Of a stretch of 64,000 bases of DNA, positions 16,833-29,093 are shown piece after piece. The DNA comes from Thiohalocapsa sp. ML1 (GTDB lineage: Bacteria > Pseudomonadota > Gammaproteobacteria > Chromatiales > Chromatiaceae), in the NCBI RefSeq assembly GCF_001469165.1, contig NZ_JABX01000005.1:140177-204176 (forward strand), read 5' to 3'. Below the pieces are notes generated by a model. It searched no databases and was not told the DNA's origin. It worked only from the letters and a program-made list of their open reading frames with translations. The stretch's first letter is position 1, and each line of letters opens with the position of its first letter. The position numbers and the translations under genes were made by a program.

Positions 16833-17432
16833 ATGCGATATCTCCAAACCCTGCGCACCCTCGCGCTGGCGGTCCCGGCCGCCGCGGCCCTCAGCTTCAA
16901 TGCCGTCGCCCAGGAATCGGACGACACCTATTGGTACGCCTCCGGTGACCCGACGGTTCCGGATGGCCAGCTCTGGGTCACCAGCTACGGCGAGTGCTGG
17001 CAGTCGGCCGCGCCGGATGGCCCGAGCAACCTGCCGCCCTGCGAGTGGGCGGTCACCGAGCCGCTGGTGCTGCGCATCCAGTTCGCGCTGGACCGCTACG
17101 GGATGGACGACATCCTGAACCCCGAGGTGCTGGCCAACCTGGACGACTACATCGAACAGCTCAAGGCTTCCCCGGTTCGCGAGCAGCTCAAGATCGGCGG
17201 CTTCACCGACAAGCTCGGTAGCTGGGAGCATAACCTGGTGCTGAGTGAGAACCGTGCCGACACCATCCGCAACTACATGATCGACCGCGGTGTTCCGCCG
17301 GAAGACATCGGCCGCGTCACCGGTCACTCCTGGGAGGTCCCGACCGAGTACGAAATCGGCGACCTGGGCCCGCTCGAGAACAACCCGCTGCGCCGCCGCG
17401 TCGTGGTGCTGCCGATTCCGCCCGTCGAGTAA
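16833..17432 (+). CDS. OmpA-family outer-membrane/periplasmic protein
   Basis: A 199-residue exported protein. Residues 1-27 are a signal peptide ending FNAVAQE. Residues 28-75 hold a short Trp/Tyr-rich segment with two cysteines (GECWQ ... PPCEW) but no eight-stranded barrel. Residues 80-199 form an OmpA-like peptidoglycan-binding domain: RIQFALDRYG, KIGGFTDKLGSWEHNLVLSE with NRADTIRNYMI, and NPLRRRVVV. It probably tethers the envelope. A clear terminator follows directly, and the gene has its own AT-rich promoter region, so it is probably monocistronic and well expressed. Confidence 0.88.
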   Translation: MRYLQTLRTLALAVPAAAALSFNAVAQESDDTYWYASGDPTVPDGQLWVTSYGECWQSAAPDGPSNLPPCEWAVTEPLVLRIQFALDRYGMDDILNPEVLANLDDYIEQLKASPVREQLKIGGFTDKLGSWEHNLVLSENRADTIRNYMIDRGVPPEDIGRVTGHSWEVPTEYEIGDLGPLENNPLRRRVVVLPIPPVE

Positions 17433-17485
17433 GCCCATCGGCTCGGCACAGCCTCTCGGCCACCAGCGCCGAGAGCAGCCTGCCC

Positions 17486-17522
17486 AAAAGCCCGCCACGT
17501 TCTGCGTGGCGGGCTTTTTTTG
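17486..17522 (+). terminator. Rho-independent terminator after the OmpA-like gene
   Basis: A 14-bp perfect stem (AAAAGCCCGCCACG and its complement) around a TTCTG loop, with a run of seven T from 17515. It is 54 bases after the OmpA-like stop. The A-rich left arm means it could also work for the minus strand. Confidence 0.92.
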
Positions 17523-17843
17523 TGCCGTTTGCGCCCTTCCTGGACCGGCAGGGCATGGGATCTGCTGAGGACCCTCCTCGGCCTTCGGCCCTTCTTCGAC
17601 TCGCGACACCGCTCCAGCGGTGTCGCGCGTCTGCGGGCGCTCCGCGCCCCGGTGCGCCGAGGTACCGAAATGGCGGAGGGATCGGTGCATTTTGACGGGT
17701 GCCGAGGCAAGACCGCGGCATTTGAGAGAAGTCCGGAGACCGTCTCAGTTCCTTGTCGTTGTCGGTGTCGTCCGCTCGGATATTCGATTACGACCACGAC
17801 CACGACCACGACCACGACAACGAAGGAAGCGTTGACCGAAGCG
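17523..17843. repeat. Spacer with CACGAC hexamer array and GGGCCGA units
   Basis: Between the OmpA-like gene and purB. It contains one GGGCCGA-like cluster (17563-17590) and a tandem CGACCA array at about 17788-17816 (five units), the same hexamer that encodes the His-Asp tract of the DmeF-like gene at 36850. An imperfect inverted repeat around CGACACCGCTCCAGCGGTGTCG lies at 17601-17625. No gene is supported. Confidence 0.6.
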
Positions 17844-19292
<1,449 letters not shown>

Positions 19293-19315
19293 TCACGGTT
19301 CGCGGCGCCGCCGGG

Positions 19316-19516
19316 TCATTTCCGGCTGCGCATGGCCTCCAGGGCTGAGCCGGCTTGCCAGATGCCGCTGTGCCGGCGGTTGAGCCGATGCAGCAGACAC
19401 AAGCGATGGAACAGATCCCGGGTGTTCGCCGATGCCGCCAGCTTCTGCTTGGCCGTGGTCCGCATGGCCAGGCCGTCGAGTACCGGCGGGTTGTGTGGGA
19501 CGCTGGCGAAGCTCAT
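19316..19516 (-). CDS. Small basic hypothetical protein, 66 aa
   Basis: A short Arg/His-rich frame upstream of purB on the same strand (MSFASVPHNPPVLDGLAMRT to ALEAMRSRK). The peptide looks like a compact helical protein rather than a shadow, because its composition is balanced, but no family is recognised and only a weak GAAGAG precedes the start. It may be a real small gene. Confidence 0.4.
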   Translation of the reverse strand: MSFASVPHNPPVLDGLAMRTTAKQKLAASANTRDLFHRLCLLHRLNRRHSGIWQAGSALEAMRSRK

Positions 19517-19864
19517 GGCAGCAGCTCTTCGAATGGGCTGAAAGCGCTCGCGCCGAGCGAGGCGGGTGGGGCCTCATCGGCGCGGTCGCGCGACGCCGGC
19601 ATCTTCTGCGGGTAAGCGCACGGCGTCATTGTCGCAGCGCAACCGCCCCACAAAAAATAGGGAATTTGAGCGCCAAGGAGCACGCTGTGCGTCCGGCGCG
19701 GGGACTGACATGAGGTCGGGTGTTGGGCGGCGGGGGCTCGTTGGGTCCGGCTTGCCGCCGCGATCCGCCGCACGCGATGATGCGCGCGCCGGCAAGCCGC
19801 GCCGACCTTGCCGACCCCGCCTTGGCCTGTTACCGCAACTGTCCCATGCCTGGAGACGACCCCG

Positions 19865-20251
19865 ATGCCGCCTGTGGTCGAGTCCATCGCGACCGCCGCT
19901 GCCCTGTTCGTTGGGCTGCTCATCGCCCAGCTCATCGGCCACTCGATCGGCCGACGGCAACACCGGGCGAGCGGGGGCGTGGAGAAGGTCGCCAGCGGCG
20001 TCATCGACGGCGCCGTGTTCGCGCTGCTCGGGCTGCTGCTCGCCTTCACCTTCTCCGGCGCCAGCACGCGCTACGATCTGCGCCGGGACCTGCTGGTGGA
20101 CCACGTCAACGCCCTCGGCACCGCGTGGCTGCGGATCGACATGCTGCAGGCAGAGGATCAGGCCGCGCTGCGGGCGCTTTTCCCGCGCTACCTGGACGCG
20201 CTGATCAGTGAAAAACAGGGACGGACCACGTTTTCTATTGATAGAGCGTGA
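19865..20251 (+). pseudogene. Truncated DUF4239 (bestrophin-like) membrane protein
   Basis: The first 115 residues match the N-terminal half of DUF4239 proteins: one membrane span (ATAAALFVGLLIAQLIGHSI), then GVIDGAVFALLGLLLAFTFSG and TRYDLRRDLLVDHVNALGTA. Family members run to about 250 residues. From 20208 the frame enters a REP-like repeat and stops at 20251 after SEKQGRTTFSIDRA, so the 3' half is lost. The break coincides with the edge of the accessory DUF262 cassette, suggesting a deletion or insertion at the repeat. Confidence 0.7.
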
Positions 20252-20360
20252 AAAACAGCGTGAAAAACAGGTGAAAAACAGGGACGGACCACGTTTTCTA
20301 TTGATAGAGAACGTAGTCTGTCCCCATTTTCTCCGGTCCCCATTTTCTCCGCTTTCCCTT
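20208..20360. repeat. REP-like repeat cluster with two direct 39-bp copies
   Basis: Two identical 39-bp units beginning GTGAAAAACAGGGACGGACC lie at 20208-20246 and 20271-20309, with a short GTGAAAAACA echo between them. They are followed by inverted fragments (GTCTGTCCCCATTTTC, GGTCCCCATTTTC). Related fragments occur at 49228 and 50357. Such sequences resemble REP elements mobilised by TnpA_REP (RAYT) transposases; no transposase is in the window. Confidence 0.65.
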
Positions 20361-20372
20361 GGATCTCCTGCC

Positions 20373-21374
20373 TCACGTGTCGCCTGGCAGCGGCAAATGC
20401 GCGTGAAAAATGGCGACGACCAAGCGCTCGCCGGATTCCGGTACGGGCGGGTGAATGTGTACGCGGTTGATGTGCGGCGCGATCTTGACATGCCATTCGC
20501 AGTAGAGGGTTCGGCCATCGACCACCCGCTCCCGAGGAGCACTAAACCGAGACGTTCGCGCAACGCTCGCTTTCTCCGGCGCGACGTCCAGTCCGACCGC
20601 CTGAAACCGCTGCTGGATCAGCAACCGGCCCGGTTCGCCAGATTCGCGCGGGAGTTCGTCGGTGGGCTGCAACTTTGGTGGCGGTTCCGTGAAGGCCCAT
20701 TTACCGACGTCATCCAACACCGCGAGAATGCGACGCAAATCCTTGCGTACCCGGGTATAGCCACCGGCAAATGCGGATAGCTCCCGCCAGATGCCAGCGA
20801 CAAAGCACAGGTCTGGAAACGCGTGCGATGACAAGCGCTCCAGCGTCTGCTCACTGTCGCGCTCGACATCGATGGCTGCCCGGTAGAATGCCCGGTGTTC
20901 GGCCTCGTCCACGATCCAGTGAACCTGCGCTGAACCGGCATCAGTGGTGGTCTTGAAGACGCCGCGACGCCGGAGCCCAAGGCACGCCACCGCGCGGTCG
21001 CCGCGCACATGATGATGCGCCCAGGCCACGTCCTCGTTCTCAACGGGCAGGTCATCACCGATCGCCACCCGGGTAAACTCCATGCCATCCGGCCATGGCT
21101 CCTCGTCCAAATACCCACCCAAGGGCCGAAGCATCGCGGCAAGTTCTCGCCCCAACTCGACCGGCAAATGCAGTGGGGACTCCTCTGACCAGAGGCTCCA
21201 GACGTCCAGCGGCCCCAAGACCGATCGGGACTGAAGGTCGTCGCCAATCCACACATTCTCTCCGCGGCTGCGAGCCACATCGACCCGCTCGGACAGGTGC
21301 CCGAGCGCTTGATCGATATCGTCGGCGCTCCAACCATCGAAGGCCCACTCGCTGCCGTCGATGACGAACGACAT
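20373..21374 (-). CDS. Unknown protein, third gene of the DUF262/ATPase cassette
   Basis: A 333-residue soluble protein with no signal peptide or membrane span. The N-terminus MSFVIDGSEWAFDGWSADDI is beta-rich; later segments include AWAHHHVRGDRAVACLGLRRRGVF and a C-terminal LYCEWHVKIAPHINRVHIHP with several His residues that could be an active or metal site. I recognise no family. It begins 5 bases after the ATPase stop, so it is translated with it and is probably the effector or an accessory part of the same system. Confidence 0.75.
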   Translation of the reverse strand: MSFVIDGSEWAFDGWSADDIDQALGHLSERVDVARSRGENVWIGDDLQSRSVLGPLDVWSLWSEESPLHLPVELGRELAAMLRPLGGYLDEEPWPDGMEFTRVAIGDDLPVENEDVAWAHHHVRGDRAVACLGLRRRGVFKTTTDAGSAQVHWIVDEAEHRAFYRAAIDVERDSEQTLERLSSHAFPDLCFVAGIWRELSAFAGGYTRVRKDLRRILAVLDDVGKWAFTEPPPKLQPTDELPRESGEPGRLLIQQRFQAVGLDVAPEKASVARTSRFSAPRERVVDGRTLYCEWHVKIAPHINRVHIHPPVPESGERLVVAIFHAHLPLPGDT

Positions 21375-21379
21375 GGCGT

Positions 21380-22504
21380 TCAGCGCCGCCGCCGCAGCCG
21401 CCCGAGCGCCGCGACGTCAATCTGATACTGATCGAAAAAACCGGGCGGCCAATCGGACACGCCGCCTGACGCCGTGAAGCGCAGAGGCACCGCTACCCGG
21501 GCCTGATCGGCCTCCCCGCCCTCAAAGAAGTGGACGATGGCGTTCTTATGGTCCAGAAAGCCGAGCTCGGCGATGGCTCTGCAGATGCCGTTCAGCACAT
21601 GGTCCGAGTGTGTTTCGAGCACTACCTGAACCCCCTTGCCCGCGAGCCAGGCGAGAAAGACGCCGATTCGCGACTGCCCGGCGGGGTGCAGATGCGCCTC
21701 CGGGTTTTCGACGATCAACAGCCCGCCTGGTCGCGCGACCAGACCGGCCAGGATGATCGGCAGCGCGTACGAGATGCCAAAGCCCATGTTGGGGGCGCGG
21801 ACCAGATCGCTGCCGGGCGGACCGAACCGCAGCGAGGCGACCAGGCCGTTGGCGTGTAGCTCCGGCTCCACCCTGATCGGGCACACGATCTCGCTGAGCC
21901 ATTGTTCTAGCTCGTATTTCAGGAACGGGACCGCGTCCATGGCCGCGTTCGGATGCCGTCGATCCAGATACTCCAACGGTCGTTCGCCGAACTCGGCGAG
22001 CACCTGCGCCGAAAACTCGCCCCGCACGCCGACTTCGAGCATCGAGCCGGCGGTGGCCGCCGACTTGAGCAGGGCGCGGGGACCGAAGCGCTCGGCGCTG
22101 AGATAGGTAAAGCCGCGCGGGACTGCATCCAGCACGAATGCCTCACCAAACGGGTCTGGGCGCTCCGCCACGACAAGATAAAGGCTGTCCGGCGTCGACT
22201 CGGGCACGGCGAAACGCCACTGCGCAACAGTGGGGTCATCGGCGGTCATCATGCGGATGCTGATGTTGCCGACCGATGCCCGGTTGTGGACGTCTTCCGC
22301 CGTGCCAAGCTCCAGACCGAACGGCCCGCCATTCAGGCTGACCGTTTTCGCCTGGCTCGTCATCGCCTCGCGACACAGCAGCAGCGCCTGGAGCATCGAG
22401 CTCTTGCCAGCGCCGTTCAGCCCGCAGAGCACCACCAACGATGCCAACTCGAAGCAGCTAGCCGTGAAGCGCTTGAACCCTGCTATCTCAATGCGTGCGA
22501 TCAT
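21380..22504 (-). CDS. AAA/ABC-type ATPase with DUF3696 C-terminus
   Basis: A 374-residue ATPase of the SMC/RecF/OLD-like group. Walker A is CGLNGAGKSS (about 27-36), Walker B and catalytic Glu are LLIVENPEAHLHP, and ETHSDHVLNG is the switch segment. The C-terminal SDWPPGFFDQ is the mark of the DUF3696 domain. Proteins like this pair with effectors in phage-defence cassettes. Its ATG overlaps the DUF262 gene stop by four bases, and the third gene follows after five bases, so all three are one translationally coupled operon. Confidence 0.88.
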   Translation of the reverse strand: MIARIEIAGFKRFTASCFELASLVVLCGLNGAGKSSMLQALLLCREAMTSQAKTVSLNGGPFGLELGTAEDVHNRASVGNISIRMMTADDPTVAQWRFAVPESTPDSLYLVVAERPDPFGEAFVLDAVPRGFTYLSAERFGPRALLKSAATAGSMLEVGVRGEFSAQVLAEFGERPLEYLDRRHPNAAMDAVPFLKYELEQWLSEIVCPIRVEPELHANGLVASLRFGPPGSDLVRAPNMGFGISYALPIILAGLVARPGGLLIVENPEAHLHPAGQSRIGVFLAWLAGKGVQVVLETHSDHVLNGICRAIAELGFLDHKNAIVHFFEGGEADQARVAVPLRFTASGGVSDWPPGFFDQYQIDVAALGRLRRRR

Positions 22505-23673
22505 CGCACTATCTCGGCGACGAGCCGCCGATTCGTGCTGAGACGACGATCGACCGCGACCGGGTCGCCGGTGGCGACGGTTACCGCCTTCAAGTAGTCG
22601 GGGTCATCGAAGGCTTCCAGAAACGCGTCCTTTATGTCGTCGGCATGCGGCTCCAAGACCTCAAAAGAATGGGTCGAAAGGGCGATACTCTGAGCCTCGA
22701 AGATGGCGCGATTCATCGGTCCGCGGCGCCCGGTCTCCGGGTGGACGCGGCGAAACGCCTCCTCACCAAGGATCGCGTGCGCATTGAGCATGGCCCGATC
22801 GAACGCGGTTGCAAGATCATCGAGGTCATCGTCCGTCAATGGGTCGGACGCCGTGGCGGCGCCGTCGATGCGGCGCGTAAAGTCAACGAGAAATGCATCA
22901 AGGTTGGCGGACTGCCGATACGCCGCAGCGGCAACGCGAAACGCGCAGAATCGTAGCACCAACTCCCGATCCGCCATGCGTTTGCTGTCCCTGACGGGCT
23001 CGCCGCTGCCCTTTCTGAAAAAGTACGAGCAGGTTGCCCGGTCGAACGATGGAAGCTGCACCAACCCCTTGAGGAATTTCCGCGAGCGGGCCTTGCTCAT
23101 CGCGTGCCGAATCTCTTGTGCCGACAGGGGTTCTCCGAGCGTGTTGACCCGGCTGAAGATGTCGTATTTGATGTCTTCCGGGGTTTGTGGCTCGATAACG
23201 TGGACCACGATCTGGGTCGTGCGCAACCGACGCAGCAGCGCCGGGTCGAGGTCGTTAAAGGCGTTGCCGTCGAGCTCCTTAAGATATTCGAGATCATCCA
23301 CCGCGAGTCGAGGCAATCCGCCCATGAAGTCCCGGATCGTCGACAGGCGTTGCACCCCGTCAACCACCTGGAACTTACCTTCGGTGTCCTGGTTGAAATA
23401 AAAGGCAGGCAACGGGATACCGAGCAGGATCGACTCGATCAGGCGCGTCCGCTGCCTTTGCTTCCAGACGAACTCCCGTTGAAAATCGGGCGCTAGCTCG
23501 ATATCCCCTTCGCCAATCTGATCGACCACTTCGCGTAACGTGAAGCTCTTGGTCGTGATACGGATCTTGCGGGGATCCCAAGGCTTTACCAGCGCCGCGT
23601 TGGGGCCGGTATCCTCCGGTTCCAGGCCGTCGCTGGCGCGTTCCGGCTCGAATGTCGGGCTGTCGGTTGACAT
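22501..23673 (-). CDS. DUF262 domain protein (GmrS/ParB-like nuclease fold)
   Basis: About 390 residues starting MSTDSPTFEPE. The DUF262 core shows LAPDFQREFVWKQRQRTRLI, PLPAFYFN and VVDGVQRLSTI (a DGQQR-like motif with Val for the first Gln), as in GmrS and SspE N-terminal domains, which hydrolyse NTP or regulate nuclease activity. There is no C-terminal DUF1524 HNH domain, so the cutting activity, if any, must come from DUF262 itself or a partner. The 23988 start reads through low-quality sequence; 23673 is chosen by homology, though no strong Shine-Dalgarno is seen. First gene of the operon. Confidence 0.88.
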   Translation of the reverse strand: MSTDSPTFEPERASDGLEPEDTGPNAALVKPWDPRKIRITTKSFTLREVVDQIGEGDIELAPDFQREFVWKQRQRTRLIESILLGIPLPAFYFNQDTEGKFQVVDGVQRLSTIRDFMGGLPRLAVDDLEYLKELDGNAFNDLDPALLRRLRTTQIVVHVIEPQTPEDIKYDIFSRVNTLGEPLSAQEIRHAMSKARSRKFLKGLVQLPSFDRATCSYFFRKGSGEPVRDSKRMADRELVLRFCAFRVAAAAYRQSANLDAFLVDFTRRIDGAATASDPLTDDDLDDLATAFDRAMLNAHAILGEEAFRRVHPETGRRGPMNRAIFEAQSIALSTHSFEVLEPHADDIKDAFLEAFDDPDYLKAVTVATGDPVAVDRRLSTNRRLVAEIVR

Positions 23674-24100
23674 GGGTTGCGTGGTCTTTGGTTCGAGCCA
23701 TCTAGTGAAGGGCTCAAGATTGGACGATCTCCGGCTGTCAGTTCTCAGCCGCCTCGTGCCCCCTTGGCGCCTCGCTCGCTCGATGCCACCGGCAAGTGGT
23801 CTACCGATCGCGGGCAGGCGGGGGGCGACGTTGGCGTCGTCGGTATTCCGCCCGACGGTGCTGGCGTAACCCGGCAACCTGCCGCCGATGGGGAAACCGA
23901 CGGCGATCGAGCGGCCGGGCCTGTCGACTCTCTGGCGATTCTGACCTGATACCCTTCGCTCACGATCGACGGGGCAACGCTGATCCAAGTGATGTCCGGC
24001 TCGACTCCTCCGCGACCGGTGGTTGAGCCACGCTATGCAAAAAGCATAGCGGGCTCGAATCCTGTCGTCGTCTCCTCTCGGTGCCGCGAAGCGCAGCCGG
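23674..24100. other. Intergenic region upstream of the DUF262 operon
   Basis: About 430 bases with no supported gene. It contains a perfect stem CTATGC/GCATAG around AAAAA (24031-24048), followed by GGGCTCGAATCCTG, which resembles a tRNA T-arm but has no matching 5' half. It may be a remnant of a tRNA end used as an attachment site, or chance. The operon promoter must lie here but I cannot point to a convincing one. Confidence 0.4.
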
Positions 24101-26764
<2,664 letters not shown>

Positions 26765-26851
26765 CGGTGGCTCCGGATGTGCTTTGTTGCGGTGCAGGAT
26801 GCGCCGGATTCTAGCGACGCGGGCGGAACGGCGCATCCACGCCGAAGTCAA

Positions 26852-27108
26852 TTGTTTCGATTGGGTGACTGGTGAGGATTCCGATCCCTAGCGCAGCGGC
26901 GCGTACGTCTCACGACCGTCTCGGCCGGAGCCGGGCCGGAGAGCCGACCTCCAGGTCGGCTCGGCACTCGCGATATCTGTGCACCCCGCTCTGTCGGTGT
27001 TGACCTGGAGGTCAACACTCCAGTCAACGCCCCGGTCAACGCCCCGGTCAACGCCCGTTGCGCCGGCGCGGCGCGCCCGGCGATGCCTTATTTGCAGACC
27101 GGCCGTAT
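26852..27108. repeat. Composite palindromic repeat, copy A
   Basis: The order is CCGGGCCGGAGAGCCGACCT, its palindromic partner AGGTCGGCTCGGCA, a CGCGATATC phrase, GGTGTTGACCTGGAGGTCAA with its palindrome, then tandem CGGTCAACGCC units (27020-27055). The same order recurs at 38560-38740, where the final tandem unit is ATCCTCCAGTC instead. No gene is seen before hflD. Confidence 0.75.
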
Positions 27109-27738
27109 TCAGACGCGCTCGGTGTCGCGCAGATAGGCGCGGGCGGCGTCGAGCATCTTGCGGCGGCCGAGCAGAACCTGCCAGCGGGTGCCGCCGCACT
27201 GGCGCCACAGCAGGGCGCCGCGGATGCCGGCCAGCAGCAGCGCGCGGATGCGGTCCTGGTTGTCGGGGTTCTGCAAGTACAGCGGGTTGCCGCGGACGAT
27301 GATGCGCGGCGTGAGCTTGCTGATGGTGTCTTGATAGATGCCGGCGAAGCCCGCGAGCACCTCCCGGTCGAGCAGCGGCAGGTCGCCGCGGGCCGCGCTG
27401 GCGCCCTGGATGCGCCGCGCGATCTCCTTCTGCATGGCGCCGCGGCCGGCGAGGTTGCGCTCGTGGCGCATCAGCGCGATCACGTAGCGGGTCAGCTCCA
27501 TCTCGCGCGCGGGCTCGCCCGTGAGCTGCGCCACCACCTGGCGGGCACCGGTGGCGACGGCGCCGGGCTCGCCGTAGACCGACGGCACGTCCGGCGCATC
27601 GATCTCGAACAGGCTATGGATGCAGGGCTCCATCTGCGCGATGTCGACGCTGCCGCGGTTGGCGATGCGCTGCACGCAGTAGGCCGCCTGGTGCAGGCCG
27701 GCAAGGGCAATGAGGCGGTCTTGGTCGGAGTGTTCCAT
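27109..27738 (-). CDS. hflD: High-frequency lysogenization protein HflD homologue
   Basis: A 209-residue helical protein of normal family length. In E. coli HflD is a membrane-associated protein that binds phage lambda CII and lowers lysogeny; its host role is unclear. Family features seen: DQDRLIALAGLHQAAYCVQRIA at the N-terminus, MELTRYVIALMRHERNL in the middle and RIRALLLAGIRGALLW towards the end. It lies 83 bases downstream of mnmA on the same strand, the usual mnmA-hflD pair, with GGGGCTA repeats in the gap. Confidence 0.92.
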   Translation of the reverse strand: MEHSDQDRLIALAGLHQAAYCVQRIANRGSVDIAQMEPCIHSLFEIDAPDVPSVYGEPGAVATGARQVVAQLTGEPAREMELTRYVIALMRHERNLAGRGAMQKEIARRIQGASAARGDLPLLDREVLAGFAGIYQDTISKLTPRIIVRGNPLYLQNPDNQDRIRALLLAGIRGALLWRQCGGTRWQVLLGRRKMLDAARAYLRDTERV

Positions 27739-27821
27739 GGACAGGGGCTAGGAGCTGGTGACAGGGGCTAGGGGGTAGGGTACCGAGTTGGCCTGCGCGT
27801 CTTTGAACATGCGCCCAAACG
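27739..27821. repeat. GGGGCTA heptamers between mnmA and hflD
   Basis: CAGGGGCTAGGAGC, CAGGGGCTAGGGGG and GTAGGGTACC fill 27740-27781 inside the mnmA-hflD gap. It is the same heptamer family as at 1784, 7640 and 7852. Its presence inside an operon argues against a general terminator role. Confidence 0.65.
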
Positions 27822-28967
27822 TCATCGTTCTCTACCCCGTTCGACGAGCGACGCGGCGGTGATGACGGCACCGCCCAAACACTCGACGCCGTGGTAGAAG
27901 ACGATCGACTGGCCGGGCGTCACGGCGCGCTGGGGCTCGGCGAAGTGCACGCGGCAAGAGCGGCTATCGTACTCGACCAGCGTGCAGCGCATAAGCGGCT
28001 GTCGATGCCGCAGCCGACCCAGGCAGTCGAACGGCAGCGCGCCGGCCGGCACCGGCGGGGCGCCGCCGATCCAGTGCAGTTGCTCGCCGCGGAGCCCGTC
28101 GGCGTAGAGCAGCGGATGGTCGGCACCCTGTACCACCACGAGCACGTTGCGTTCGGCATCTTTGGCGGCGACGAACCAGGGCGCCTCGCCCGCCTCGCGC
28201 ACGCCGCCTATCCCTAAGCCCGAGCGCTGGCCGATGGTGTACCACGCGAGCCCGCGGTGCTCGCCGAGCTTGAATCCCTCCGGCGTTTCGATGGGGCCGG
28301 GGTTGTCCGGCAACCAGCGCGCCAGAAAATCCGCGAAGCGCCGCTCGCCGATGAAGCAGATGCCGGTGCTGTCCTTCTTCTCGGCATTGTCGAGCCCGAG
28401 CCGCCGCGCGATGGCGCGGACCTCCGCCTTGGTCAGGTCCGCGAGCGGAAACAGGGTGCGATCGAGCTGCGCAGCCGTTAGCCGATGCAGGAAGTAGGTC
28501 TGGTCCTTGTCCGCATCCCGCGCGAGCAGCAGCCGGGCGCCGCCGGCACCACGGGCGACGCGGGCATAGTGGCCGGTGCCGATCCAGTCCGCGCCCAAGC
28601 CCAGCGCATGCTCCAGAAAGGCGCGGAACTTGATCTCGCTGTTGCAGAGCACGTCCGGGTTCGGCGTGCGCAGCGCCCGGTACTCGGCCAGAAAGGCCTC
28701 AAACACCCGGTCCCAATACTCGGTGGCGAAGTTGACCGTGCGAAGCTCAATGCCGAGCCGGTCCGCCACCGCCCGGGCGTCCGCGAGGTCCGCCGCCGCC
28801 GAGCAGTAGCCGGGCGCGTCGTCCTCCTCCCAATTCTTCATGAATAGCCCCGCCACCGCATAGCCCTGCTCGCGCAGCAGGTGCGCCGCGACGGCGGAAT
28901 CCACGCCGCCGGACAGGCCAACGATAACGCGGGGGGCGAGGGCGTGCGGCAAGATCAGGGCGGTCAA
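27822..28967 (-). CDS. mnmA: tRNA-specific 2-thiouridylase
   Basis: Thiolates U34 of tRNA Lys, Glu and Gln using ATP and sulfur from the Tus relay. The 381-residue protein has the PP-loop [16 protein letters not shown] (about 16-31), the nucleophile Cys108 in [10 protein letters not shown] and the persulfide Cys204 in [13 protein letters not shown], then the two C-terminal beta domains ([23 protein letters not shown]). First gene of the mnmA-hflD unit. Confidence 0.97.
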   Translation of the reverse strand: MTALILPHALAPRVIVGLSGGVDSAVAAHLLREQGYAVAGLFMKNWEEDDAPGYCSAAADLADARAVADRLGIELRTVNFATEYWDRVFEAFLAEYRALRTPNPDVLCNSEIKFRAFLEHALGLGADWIGTGHYARVARGAGGARLLLARDADKDQTYFLHRLTAAQLDRTLFPLADLTKAEVRAIARRLGLDNAEKKDSTGICFIGERRFADFLARWLPDNPGPIETPEGFKLGEHRGLAWYTIGQRSGLGIGGVREAGEAPWFVAAKDAERNVLVVVQGADHPLLYADGLRGEQLHWIGGAPPVPAGALPFDCLGRLRHRQPLMRCTLVEYDSRSCRVHFAEPQRAVTPGQSIVFYHGVECLGGAVITAASLVERGRER

Positions 28968-29093
28968 CTGGCAGCGGCGAAGCGTGTGGCCGGCAAAAGA
29001 CGATGATCGGCGCCCATCCGCCCGCTTGGGCCTGCGGGCATCAAGCCCGCGACGGATGGGGCCTGACTGGCATCGGCGTGCCGGGGGTGCAGC

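Noticed and set aside
24031..24075. tRNA-like T-arm (GGGCTCGAATCCTG) with a preceding stem
   Set aside because: No acceptor 5' half, D-arm or anticodon arm can be placed upstream, and the acceptor 3' end is not complementary to anything suitable. Kept only as a note in the spacer entry.
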